Source: Olsenella intestinalis (GTDB taxonomy: Bacteria; Actinomycetota; Coriobacteriia; Coriobacteriales; Atopobiaceae). From it: a DNA stretch of 64,000 bases. The notes under the pieces were generated by a model. It was not told the DNA's origin. It saw only the letters and a program-made list of their open reading frames with translations, and searched no databases. The stretch lies in contig NZ_JALGRK010000002.1 in assembly GCF_023276655.1 (NCBI RefSeq), forward strand, positions 828,433 to 892,432, written 5' to 3'. The position numbers were made by a program, and so were the translations under genes. Of this stretch, positions 8,381 through 16,548 are shown one piece after another. The stretch's first letter is position 1, and each line of letters starts with the position of its first letter.

Positions 8381-9439
8381 ATGTCCGAGCAAACCAACGC
8401 CAAGATCATCGAGAGCTACCACGAGCTCGAGCCCACCCTCAAGTTCGTCGCGGACACGGCGTGGGCAGCCCTCCAGAAGAAGGTCGAGGAGAGCGGCATG
8501 ATGTGCGCCGGCGTGACCGGCCGAGTCAAGGCCGAGGAGTCGCTCGCGGGCAAGCTCACGCGCAAGGGCACCTACAAGTCCGTGCTCGACGTGACCGACC
8601 TCGTGGGTCTGCGTGTCATCACCTACTTCGTCGACGACGTCGAACGCGTCGCCCAAATCGTCGAGGAGCTCTTCGACGTGGAGGAGAAGGACATAGAGGA
8701 CAAGCGCTCGAAGCTTGCCGCGACCCAGTTCGGCTACCTCTCCCTTCACTGCCTCTGCCGCCTCCCCAAGGGCATGTGCGACGAGGATGCCTATCCCCTT
8801 TCGGGCACGCTTCGCTTCGAGGTGCAGATGCGCTCGGCGCTGCAGCACGTCTGGGCCGAGATCGAGCACGACACCGGCTACAAGGCCGAGATCGAGTGCC
8901 CGCGGACGTGGAGGCGCTCCTTCAGCCGCGTCGCCAGCCTCTTCGAGCTCGCCGACGACGAGTTCGTCCGCATCCGTGACGGCCTCGACCGCTACCGCCA
9001 CGACGCGCACGTCCTGATCGAACACGGCCGCCTCGACGAGGTCGCCCTCGACGGCGACACCTGGAACGCGTGGCTCGAGACGCACCCCTTTGACGAGCTC
9101 AACGAGCGCATCGCAAAGATCAACGACTCCGAGATCTACGACGTCGACATGCTCGGCTACCTCCCCGCGTTCGAGATGCTCGAGTTCAGCACCATCGGCG
9201 ACCTCAAGCGCATGGTCGACGAGGACTCCGAGCGCGCCTTCGATCTCGCAGAGCGACAGCTGGGCGGCACCGGGCTCGACATCGTCTCGTCCACGGTCGG
9301 CCTGCAGAACCTCTGCGTCGCGCACGCGCTCAAGATGGGCATGGGCGAGGTCGGCCTGCGCCTGCTCTTCGAGAGCCTCGGCACCTCCAGCCACTACGCG
9401 GCCCGCCGCGCACAGAGCGTCCTGCGCCTCTGCGAGTAG
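8381..9439 (+). CDS. Stand-alone RelA/SpoT-domain (p)ppGpp synthetase
   Basis: The ATG at 8381 follows GGGAGAGG. The 352-aa protein carries the RelA_SpoT synthetase fold at about residues 20-180: 'KLTRKGTYKSVLDVTDLVGL' then RVITYF (G-loop region and Mg-binding D), 'QFGYLSLHCLCRLP', and 'FEVQMRSALQHVWAEIEHD' (the synthetase EIQIR/H-W-A-E-x-E-H-D motif). There is no HD hydrolase, TGS or ACT domain, so it resembles small alarmone synthetases (RelQ/RelP). It is longer than those (about 210 aa) because of a C-terminal helical extension of about 150 residues, which may be regulatory. It makes (p)ppGpp from ATP and GTP/GDP. A hydrolase-like gene lies at 1-306. Confidence 0.87.
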   Translation: MSEQTNAKIIESYHELEPTLKFVADTAWAALQKKVEESGMMCAGVTGRVKAEESLAGKLTRKGTYKSVLDVTDLVGLRVITYFVDDVERVAQIVEELFDVEEKDIEDKRSKLAATQFGYLSLHCLCRLPKGMCDEDAYPLSGTLRFEVQMRSALQHVWAEIEHDTGYKAEIECPRTWRRSFSRVASLFELADDEFVRIRDGLDRYRHDAHVLIEHGRLDEVALDGDTWNAWLETHPFDELNERIAKINDSEIYDVDMLGYLPAFEMLEFSTIGDLKRMVDEDSERAFDLAERQLGGTGLDIVSSTVGLQNLCVAHALKMGMGEVGLRLLFESLGTSSHYAARRAQSVLRLCE

Positions 9440-9493
9440 CGCACGACCAACGGCCGGCCAACGACGTGACCGCGCACGCGCGCCTCGCGCGAA

Positions 9494-12400
9494 CTAGAAG
9501 CGGTTGATGTCGGTGAGGTCGAAGCGCGGGATGCGTCGCAGCGACATCAGCAGCACGCCCATCGAGAACGCGAACGTGGCCACGGCACCGCCGACGGCGG
9601 CCATCAGGCTGAAGTCCTTCAGGAAGAAGGCGACCTCGGGCTCAAGCGCCTGCGTGGCGATCGAGCCCATGAACGAGCCGAAGACGATGCCGACCACGAT
9701 GCCCAGCACCGTGAGCGCGATCGAGTCGCGGTAGATGTAGGCCTTGGCCTCGCGCACCGAGTAGCCGCAGATCATGAGCACGATCAGCTCGCGCTTCTTC
9801 TCGCTCACGAACATGTTGTAGAGGTTGAGCAGCACCATGAACGCCATGAGCGCCGACAGCAGCAGGTAGACCTTCACGACGGTGTCGAGAAGAGACTTCA
9901 TCTGGCCGAAGCCGTATTCGGCAAGGCCACGGTCGTCCTCGATCGACTGGAACCCCTTGACGCCGGAGAGCGCGCCCTGGAGCTGCGTGACGTCCTGCCC
10001 CTCGCGGTCCGTCAGGAAGCAGTTCGTGCGGGCCTCGCTGCCGAAGGCCTCGCGGTACGCGCTCGCCGAGAGGACGAACTCGTTGCGCATGAGGTAGGAG
10101 TCGTAGATGCCGGCGACCTTGAGCTCGCGGCTCTTGCCCGTCGCCTCGAGCAGCTCGACGGTGTCGCCCACGGCAATGCCGTTGTGCTCGGCGAACCCGA
10201 CGCAGACCCACAGGCCGTCGTCGGCCGAGCGCCCGCCGTCCTCGCCGTCGCCATGCGAGCGCACCCGGTAGAAGCGGTCGAACACCGACTCGTTCATGGG
10301 CACGTACACCGTCGCGAACCCGCGCCCGCCGTCGGACTTGCGCACCTGCATGCCGCGGCGGTAGACCGGCACACCCGCGAGCCCCTGCTCGAACAGGGCG
10401 TTCTCGATCTCCTTGGGCGCCTCCCCCTCGGCCACGTCGCAGCAGACGATGGTGTCGAACGAGTAGACGTTCTCGTAGTGGGACGCGAGGCTGCGCGCAA
10501 CGTCGTCGGAGAGCGTGAGCGCCGTGACGATGAGTCCCGTGCACCCGACGATGCCCACGAGCGTGCCGATCACGCGACGCTTGTCGTTCACGAGGTTGTT
10601 GACGATGGTCTGCGCGTAGAGCGACATCTTCGACCAGATGGCCCAGCGCTCGTAGAAGCGCCCGTGCGCCGAACCCTGGGGTCCGCCGGCCAGAAGCTCG
10701 ACCGCCTCGCGCCTGAGGACGCCACGAATCGCGAACTGCGTCGACGCGAGGATCAGGGCGAGCTCGACGGCGCCCATGGCCACGAACTCGAGAAGGCTGA
10801 AGAACGGCGGGTAGGTGCCGATGTCGAACTGGCGGTTCACCGACGGGTTCATGATGGTCTGCACGAGCACGACCGACAGCACCGCGCCTATCGCGAGGCC
10901 CGCCGCCACGGCGATGCCCGAGAAGAGCAGGTATCCGTGGGAGACCTCCCGTGCGGTGAACCCGAGCGCCTTCTTGGTCCCGATCTGGACGACCTGCTCG
11001 TGCACGAGGCGCGCGACGGCCGAGTAGCAGACGAACAGGCCGACGAGCACGAACAGGAGCGCCATCGCCCAGCACGCGCTGTCGATCATCTTGGCCATCG
11101 TGAACACCGGGATCGCGCACGGCCCCTCGTTGCGCGTGAGGACGGCCCAGTCGAAGCGCTCCATCTTCGAGAGGCTCCGCTCGGCCGCCTCGACGTCCGG
11201 GCGGGCGCGCTCGAGCTCGCCGCCCTTCTCGTCCAGGGCCTTCCACCCCTCCTGGATGCGCTCGGCCCCGTCGGCAAGCTGGCCGCGCAGCGAGTCGAGC
11301 GTGCCTTGGCCCTCCGCGATCTGGCTCGTGCCGTCGGCCGTGCCCGCGGCGAGGGCGGCCTTGCGCTCGTAGTAGAGCGCCCACCCCTCACTGAGCTGCG
11401 TGCGCGCCGCGTCGAGCTGTTCGCGTGCCGAGAGGAGCGTGCCTCCCATGCGGTCAAGCGCCTCGGGGATGCCGATCATGGGGACGGTCTCGCCCTCCAC
11501 GGTGACGCTCGCCGCGCCCACGACGCCGATGGCCTCGCGCGCCGTGCCCACGGCGCCCCGCGCGCTCGCGACAGTCGCCTCCGCGCCCTCCGGGGCGATG
11601 GGATAGGGCAGCTCGGGCGGCGACGGGATGTCGAGGGGCGAGCCGAGGGCGGAGGAGACGATCCAGGCCGACGCGGACATGACGGCCTCGGCGGTGCACA
11701 CATTCGCGTACTCGACGAAGAACTCCTGGTAGCGTGCCGTGACCTGGCCCCACTGGGCGTCCTTCTCGGCGGCGGGCGCGTCGCGCCATGCCCCAAGCGC
11801 CGCGTCGAAGTCCGACAGGCGCCCCTCGAGCGCGTCGATGCGCGAGGACGCCTCGTTGTACCCCTCCATCATGGCGTCGTAGTACGGGCGCATGTCATCG
11901 AAGCCGGCCACCTGCGCGTCGAAGGCGGCCTGCTGCTTCTCGAGCGCCGCGCCCGCGGACTCGAGGTCATACTGGGAGGACAGAAGCGTCCGGTACGCAT
12001 CGGCGAGTTGCTCTGCGCCCACGGCGCGCGTGTCGGCGAGCGTGAGCCGGGCGTCGAGCAGGGCGGCCTCGCCGCGGGCGAGCTCGCTGCGGCCGGCCGC
12101 AAGGTCCCTCTCGCCCGAGGAGAGGGTCTCGCGCAGCTCGTCCAGGGTGCGCGTCCCGTCGTCGAGCTGGCGGCGGGCGTCCTCGACCTTGTCACGGCTC
12201 TCGGCGTAGACCTTGTCGTAGCGCGCGGTCGCGCGCTCGGCGCTCAGGGCGTCCACGCGGTCGGCGATCTGGCGGACGCTCGCGACGTAGTCGTCGTGGA
12301 AGGTGTTGAGCGCCGCCAGCGAGTCGCAGCGGATGTAGGCGTTGGTGTAGGCGCCGAAGAGCTTGTCGGGGTCGAAGGCGCCCTTGGTCGTGAGGCCCGC

Positions 12401-13024
12401 GCACTCGACCGATCCCGACGTGGTGGGCGAGATGCCAAGCGCGCCGTTGTTGACGCCCAGGTACGACGGGTGCTGCACGAGGCCGACGACCTTGAGCCTG
12501 CCGGAGCGCATGCAGTCGGCTCCGGTCGTGCCCTGGCCGCGCTTGAGCTCGATGGTGTCCCCCACCGCGATGCCGGCGCGCCTCGCCCAGTGGCGCACGA
12601 GCGCGACCTCGTCGTCCGCCTCGGGCAGGCGTCCGTCAACCACCGTCGCGCGGTCCATGCGCTCGGTGAGCGACTGGAGCCTGATGACGATGTCGCCGGA
12701 CGTGCCGGAGATGGTGGCGAAGGCGCTGTAGCCGCCCTCGACGTCGCTCACGCCCTCGACCTCGCGCAGGCGCGCGAGGTCCTCGTCGGTCAGGCCGTAG
12801 GGGAAGGCCACCTCGATGTCATGGGCGGACCCGGCCTCCATGGCGCCGTGGACGCCGAGGCGCATGGCCTCGCCGCCCCAGCGGATGCCGAGGAACACGG
12901 CTATGCCCAGGCCGACGAACATCGCGATGGACACGAACGCGACGAGGTTCACCCGGATGTTCGCGAGGGTCTCGAGTGCACGAGTGGGCTTCACGCGCAC
13001 CACCCCTCTCGTCCTCACGCGCAT
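9494..13024 (-). CDS. Giant FtsX-family ABC permease with extracellular coiled coil
   Basis: This 1176-aa membrane protein has a first TM segment at about 25-50 ('VNLVAFVSIAMFVGLGIAVF') followed by a MacB periplasmic-core-like domain. A long coiled coil follows (about 265-380 and 520-640, Leu/Ala heptads such as 'RRQLDDGTRTLDELRETLSS'). Then an FtsX domain (about 660-790, 'ICWAMALLFVLVGLFVCYSA' type helices), a second core-like region and a second FtsX domain at the C-terminus. Coiled-coil FtsX permeases of this size occur in Firmicutes and Actinobacteria with a LolD-type ATPase, often in peptide resistance or envelope functions. No ATPase gene is adjacent; the nearest (15819-16547) belongs to another operon. 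TACAAT at 13048-13053 could be its own -10. The substrate is unknown. Confidence 0.85.
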   Translation of the reverse strand: MRVRTRGVVRVKPTRALETLANIRVNLVAFVSIAMFVGLGIAVFLGIRWGGEAMRLGVHGAMEAGSAHDIEVAFPYGLTDEDLARLREVEGVSDVEGGYSAFATISGTSGDIVIRLQSLTERMDRATVVDGRLPEADDEVALVRHWARRAGIAVGDTIELKRGQGTTGADCMRSGRLKVVGLVQHPSYLGVNNGALGISPTTSGSVECAGLTTKGAFDPDKLFGAYTNAYIRCDSLAALNTFHDDYVASVRQIADRVDALSAERATARYDKVYAESRDKVEDARRQLDDGTRTLDELRETLSSGERDLAAGRSELARGEAALLDARLTLADTRAVGAEQLADAYRTLLSSQYDLESAGAALEKQQAAFDAQVAGFDDMRPYYDAMMEGYNEASSRIDALEGRLSDFDAALGAWRDAPAAEKDAQWGQVTARYQEFFVEYANVCTAEAVMSASAWIVSSALGSPLDIPSPPELPYPIAPEGAEATVASARGAVGTAREAIGVVGAASVTVEGETVPMIGIPEALDRMGGTLLSAREQLDAARTQLSEGWALYYERKAALAAGTADGTSQIAEGQGTLDSLRGQLADGAERIQEGWKALDEKGGELERARPDVEAAERSLSKMERFDWAVLTRNEGPCAIPVFTMAKMIDSACWAMALLFVLVGLFVCYSAVARLVHEQVVQIGTKKALGFTAREVSHGYLLFSGIAVAAGLAIGAVLSVVLVQTIMNPSVNRQFDIGTYPPFFSLLEFVAMGAVELALILASTQFAIRGVLRREAVELLAGGPQGSAHGRFYERWAIWSKMSLYAQTIVNNLVNDKRRVIGTLVGIVGCTGLIVTALTLSDDVARSLASHYENVYSFDTIVCCDVAEGEAPKEIENALFEQGLAGVPVYRRGMQVRKSDGGRGFATVYVPMNESVFDRFYRVRSHGDGEDGGRSADDGLWVCVGFAEHNGIAVGDTVELLEATGKSRELKVAGIYDSYLMRNEFVLSASAYREAFGSEARTNCFLTDREGQDVTQLQGALSGVKGFQSIEDDRGLAEYGFGQMKSLLDTVVKVYLLLSALMAFMVLLNLYNMFVSEKKRELIVLMICGYSVREAKAYIYRDSIALTVLGIVVGIVFGSFMGSIATQALEPEVAFFLKDFSLMAAVGGAVATFAFSMGVLLMSLRRIPRFDLTDINRF

Positions 13025-13047
13025 ACGCGCAGGTTGGCATTGGTGTG

Positions 13048-13053
13048 ATTGTA
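13048..13053 (-). promoter_or_regulatory. Possible -10 box (TACAAT) for the giant FtsX gene
   Basis: TACAAT reads on the minus strand 23 nt before the ATG at 13024, in the 101-nt gap after the ClC-like gene. The -35 is not evident. Confidence 0.3.
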
Positions 13054-13125
13054 GTATTCAAAGAGGCCGCGACGGGCGAGACGAGCGTGCCGTCCGACAG
13101 GCGCGCATCCACGTCTGCCAGCGCG

Positions 13126-14598
13126 TCACTCGCCCTCGCCCCGGCGCGGCGCGCCCACCGGGAGGACGGAGCCGACCACGGCCGCAAGGCCGCTCCACAG
13201 CACGCCCGAGACCGGAAAGCACAGCGCCAGGATCGCGATCGTGACCACGGGCTTTCGGGTGACGCCGGCCAGGTGCGCCGAGGTGGTGACCGTCACCGCG
13301 AGCATGGGGTCGCAGCCCGTGAGCGCCGCGAGGCCGAAGCCGGCGGCCACGCCCGAGAAGATGGACGGGAAGAAGGAGCCGCCCATCCACCCCATCGAGA
13401 GGCACATGGGCGTGGCGGCCGCCTTGGCGAGGCCGGTCGCGATGAGCACGGGAGCGCCCATGGCGGCCCAGCTCGCCATGAGCTCCTCGGACTGCACCTC
13501 GCCGGGGAAGAGCACGTAGGGCAGGACGCAGGCCACGGCTCCCAGGACGACGCCGCAGGCCACGGGCGGCAGGACGACCGAGGCCAGGCTCCTCTCGCCC
13601 GAGGGGGCGAGCGCCTTGGCGGCGTGCGAGAAGAGCCTCGCCGATCCGTGATGGACGATCGAGAGCGCCCAGCCGAGCGCGACGGCGGGCACGGCCCAGG
13701 CGAGCTCGACGCCATGCGCGCCGATCGCCTCGAAGCGGGGCAGCCCGCCCGAGGGCCCGAGCACGGCGCCCGTCGCCACGAGTCCGCCGAGGGCGCCGAC
13801 CGCCGCGGCCGCGTAGAGCACGACCTTGGCGCCGCGGGCGAGCTCGAAGTCGTCGACGGCGGAGTCGGGCTCGGCGGGGATCGCGGCCTCGGGGTCGGTC
13901 GGGGCGTGGCCGCCCTCGACGCCGCACACGATGCCCGCGAGCGGCGTGGCGAAGATCGCGGACACGCAGGCGGCGATGGTCACGTCGGCCACGACCGCCA
14001 CGCGCAGGCCGGCGGCCTTGAGCCGGTCGCGCACCCAGCAGCAGGCCGACGTGATGATGCCCGTGAGCCCGGCCTCGAAGCCGACCGACCCGCCGAAGGC
14101 AAGCGGCAGCAAAAACGACACCGTGGGCCTGAGGAGGCCGCGCATCCTGAACGAGCCCGTGCGGCGGAACTCGCCCATGACCTCCTCGAGCGAGTGGACG
14201 CGGTCTGCCGACCACCAGGCCCAGAGCCCGATGACGAGGCCGCCGACCGTGCAGGCGAGAAGGGCGAACCACGGGACCGGAAGAAGCGAGGCCGCGCCCT
14301 TCCAGACAAGATCGGTGACGGCGGTCGTCGCGCGAAGAAGGAGCGACACGACGACGCCCACCGCGAGGCCGCAGGCGAGCGCGAGGACGACCATGCCGAG
14401 TCGCGAGGACATGACGTCGATGGCCCCCGTGGCGCCCGCGACCTCGCGGACGAGCGCTCTTCTCGGCCGAGGGGACGTCTGCGGCATGGCGGCAGGCTCG
14501 GCGTCGGCGCTCGCGGCGCCGGTGCGGCGCCGCGGTCGCGAGCGAGCGCGGCGCATGCGGGATCGATCCGTGGTCTCTCTCGTCATCCGCCTGGTCAC
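13126..14598 (-). CDS. ClC-family chloride channel/transporter-like protein
   Basis: GTG start at 14598 with GGGGAG 4 nt upstream; the upstream permease stops 9 nt before, so translation is probably coupled. The 490-aa protein has an Arg-rich disordered N-terminus (about 1-65) and then about 10 hydrophobic helices. Family marks are 'GGSVGFEAGLTG' at about 168 (position of the GREGP filter loop) and 'GGSFFPSIFSGVAAG' at about 410 (GxFxP loop), plus 'LSMGWMGG' before it. The canonical GREGPxxH sequence is altered to VGFEAGL, so ion selectivity may differ from classical chloride channels. No CBS domains. The association with an ABC efflux operon is unexplained. Confidence 0.8.
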   Translation of the reverse strand: MTRRMTRETTDRSRMRRARSRPRRRTGAASADAEPAAMPQTSPRPRRALVREVAGATGAIDVMSSRLGMVVLALACGLAVGVVVSLLLRATTAVTDLVWKGAASLLPVPWFALLACTVGGLVIGLWAWWSADRVHSLEEVMGEFRRTGSFRMRGLLRPTVSFLLPLAFGGSVGFEAGLTGIITSACCWVRDRLKAAGLRVAVVADVTIAACVSAIFATPLAGIVCGVEGGHAPTDPEAAIPAEPDSAVDDFELARGAKVVLYAAAAVGALGGLVATGAVLGPSGGLPRFEAIGAHGVELAWAVPAVALGWALSIVHHGSARLFSHAAKALAPSGERSLASVVLPPVACGVVLGAVACVLPYVLFPGEVQSEELMASWAAMGAPVLIATGLAKAAATPMCLSMGWMGGSFFPSIFSGVAAGFGLAALTGCDPMLAVTVTTSAHLAGVTRKPVVTIAILALCFPVSGVLWSGLAAVVGSVLPVGAPRRGEGE

Positions 14599-14607
14599 GC
14601 GTCTCCC

Positions 14608-15822
14608 CTATCTGCCGCGCAAGGCCTCGGCCGCGTCGATGCGCGCGGCGCGACGGGCGGGGCCGGACGAGAACACGAGGCCGATGAAGAGGCAGATGCC
14701 GAGCACGAGCGCAATCCCGCCGATGCCGATGGTTGGCACGATCAGCATGCCCGAATCGGGCGCGACGAGGCCGCTGATGACGGAGACGAGCAGATTGGCC
14801 CCGATAAGGCCGATGAGCGCGCCGATGAGGCCGGCCGAGAGCGTGAGGGCCAGCGCCTCGAGGACGACCTGGCAGGCGACGTCCGCGCGCGTCGCGCCGA
14901 GGGCGCGGCGCCAGGCGAACTCGTCCCTGCGCTCCGCGACGATCGCGCGCATCAGGTACATGACGGAGACGCCGCCGAGCACCAGCGTCAGCGACGAGCT
15001 GACGACCATGAGCGTCATGAGAATCCGCGAGACGTAGTCGAAGCGGTCGACGTCGGCCTGCGTGGTGGAGGCCACCACCTCCCAGGCGCGACTCTCGTCG
15101 GGAATCTGGAGGCGCGCGGCGAGCCAGTCTTCCGCGGCGTCGGCCGCCTCGCTTACGTCGACGCCCTCGCGGACGACCGCGCGGGCCTCGTCGACCTTCG
15201 AGCCCCTGCCGAGCTGCTGCGTGAGGGTCTCGAACGGCACGAGGGCGCGGCCGAGCCCCGGCAGAGACGAGCCCCCGATCGGGGCGATGCCGATGACCTC
15301 GAGGTCGACGCCCCCGACGCTGACGCTCCTGCCGATGGCGTCGGCGCCATCGCCGCCGAGCAGGTCGCGCGCGCTGACCTCGTCGAGCACGACGACCGCC
15401 GCGCCCGACTGCGCCTCGCTGCGCGTGAAGAACCTGCCGTGCGCGGCCTTGACGCCGAGCAGCGTGAACGCCTCGGAGTCGCAGCCGACGAGCATGACGT
15501 TGGTGACCCTGTCCTGGCAGGCCATCATCTGGACGGTGCTGCTCGAGGGCGAGACGGTCTCGAAGTAGCCCGAGAGCTCGCGCCCCATCGCGCGGACGTC
15601 CGACGCGCCCATGCCGCCCTCAAAGGCGGTGGACACGCTGACGAGGCGCGCGCGAGACTGCGCCGCCTTGCCCACATAGGCCTCGCGGACGCCACCGAGC
15701 ACGGAGGCCAGGCCGACCACGGCGGCGATGCAGAGCACGATCCCCAGCACGGCCATGGCGCCGCGCGTGCGCCCGGGGCGAATCGACCGCAGCGCCTCGG
15801 ATGCGGTGTCGACGAGCCTCAT
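14608..15822 (-). CDS. MacB-like FtsX-family ABC transporter permease
   Basis: The ATG at 15822 overlaps the stop of the ATPase gene (ATGA), so the start is fixed by coupling. The 404-aa protein has TM1 at about 22-45 ('GAMAVLGIVLCIAAVVGLAS'), a periplasmic core domain of about 230 residues ('MACQDRVTNVMLVGCDSEAF', 'RSVSVGGVDLEVIGIAPIGG') and three C-terminal helices of the FtsX domain (about 280-385). It forms a tripartite system with the ATPase (15819-16547) and the adaptor (16549-18342), as in MacAB or YknXYZ-type exporters of peptides, lipids or drugs. The substrate cannot be told. Confidence 0.88.
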   Translation of the reverse strand: MRLVDTASEALRSIRPGRTRGAMAVLGIVLCIAAVVGLASVLGGVREAYVGKAAQSRARLVSVSTAFEGGMGASDVRAMGRELSGYFETVSPSSSTVQMMACQDRVTNVMLVGCDSEAFTLLGVKAAHGRFFTRSEAQSGAAVVVLDEVSARDLLGGDGADAIGRSVSVGGVDLEVIGIAPIGGSSLPGLGRALVPFETLTQQLGRGSKVDEARAVVREGVDVSEAADAAEDWLAARLQIPDESRAWEVVASTTQADVDRFDYVSRILMTLMVVSSSLTLVLGGVSVMYLMRAIVAERRDEFAWRRALGATRADVACQVVLEALALTLSAGLIGALIGLIGANLLVSVISGLVAPDSGMLIVPTIGIGGIALVLGICLFIGLVFSSGPARRAARIDAAEALRGR

Positions 15823-16547
15823 GAGCTCCCCCTCTCGCCCGCGCCCTCGCCCGAGGCGAGCGGCACCCTCCCGGCGAGCCTCCCGTCGCCGGACAGGCGC
15901 ACGCGGCGGTCGCATCGCACGGCGACCTCCTCGTCACACGTCGCAACGACGACGGTCGCCCCCGCGTCGCACAGGCGCACGAGGGCCTCGAGCACCATCT
16001 CCTCGTCCTCGCGGCCAAGGCCTCTCGTCGGCTCGTCGGCGAGCACGACGGAAGGCTTGGAGGCCGCGGCCCGCGCGATGGCCACGCGACAGCGCTGCGA
16101 CTGCGCGAGCTCCTCTGCGCGGACGTCGAAGCACGCGCTCGGAAGGCCCACGGCGAGAAGAGCCTCCTCCGCGAGGCGCAGGCGCTCGGCGCGCGCGACG
16201 CCGCCATAGGCGAGCGGGAGCGCGACGTTTTGAAGGACCGTCTCGTGGGGAAGCAGGCCGACGCGTGCCGACAGCAGACCCAGCCGCGTCGCGCGAAGGT
16301 GGGCGCAATCCGCGTCCGAGAGCGTCGCCGTGTCGAGCCCCTCGAGGCGATACGTGCCGAAGGTGGGCCGGTCGAGCAGGGCGAGCATCGAGACGAGCGT
16401 GGTCTTTCCCGACCCCGCAGGACCGATGACGCAGGCCATCTCGCCTCGCTCGACCTCGAGCGAGATGTCCGACACCCCGCGCACGAGGCCCGCCGCCGTC
16501 TCGAAGACGCGCGCGACCCCCTGCATGCTGATGACGGCGGCGCCCAT
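15819..16547 (-). CDS. LolD/MacB-type ABC transporter ATP-binding protein
   Basis: The 242-aa ATPase has Walker A 'GPAGSGKTT' (about 42-50), a Q-loop region 'GLLSARVGLLPHETVLQNV', Walker B 'VVLADEPT' and H-loop region 'VVVATCDEEVA', where the switch His is replaced by Cys/Asp. The ABC signature is degenerate: LSGGQ reads LAQSQ. The Q-loop also lacks the usual FQxxxL spacing. These changes might reduce ATPase activity or mark a diverged subfamily. It begins 1 nt after the adaptor's stop codon and overlaps the permease start, so all three are one transcript. Confidence 0.86.
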   Translation of the reverse strand: MGAAVISMQGVARVFETAAGLVRGVSDISLEVERGEMACVIGPAGSGKTTLVSMLALLDRPTFGTYRLEGLDTATLSDADCAHLRATRLGLLSARVGLLPHETVLQNVALPLAYGGVARAERLRLAEEALLAVGLPSACFDVRAEELAQSQRCRVAIARAAASKPSVVLADEPTRGLGREDEEMVLEALVRLCDAGATVVVATCDEEVAVRCDRRVRLSGDGRLAGRVPLASGEGAGERGSS

Positions 16548-16548
16548 G

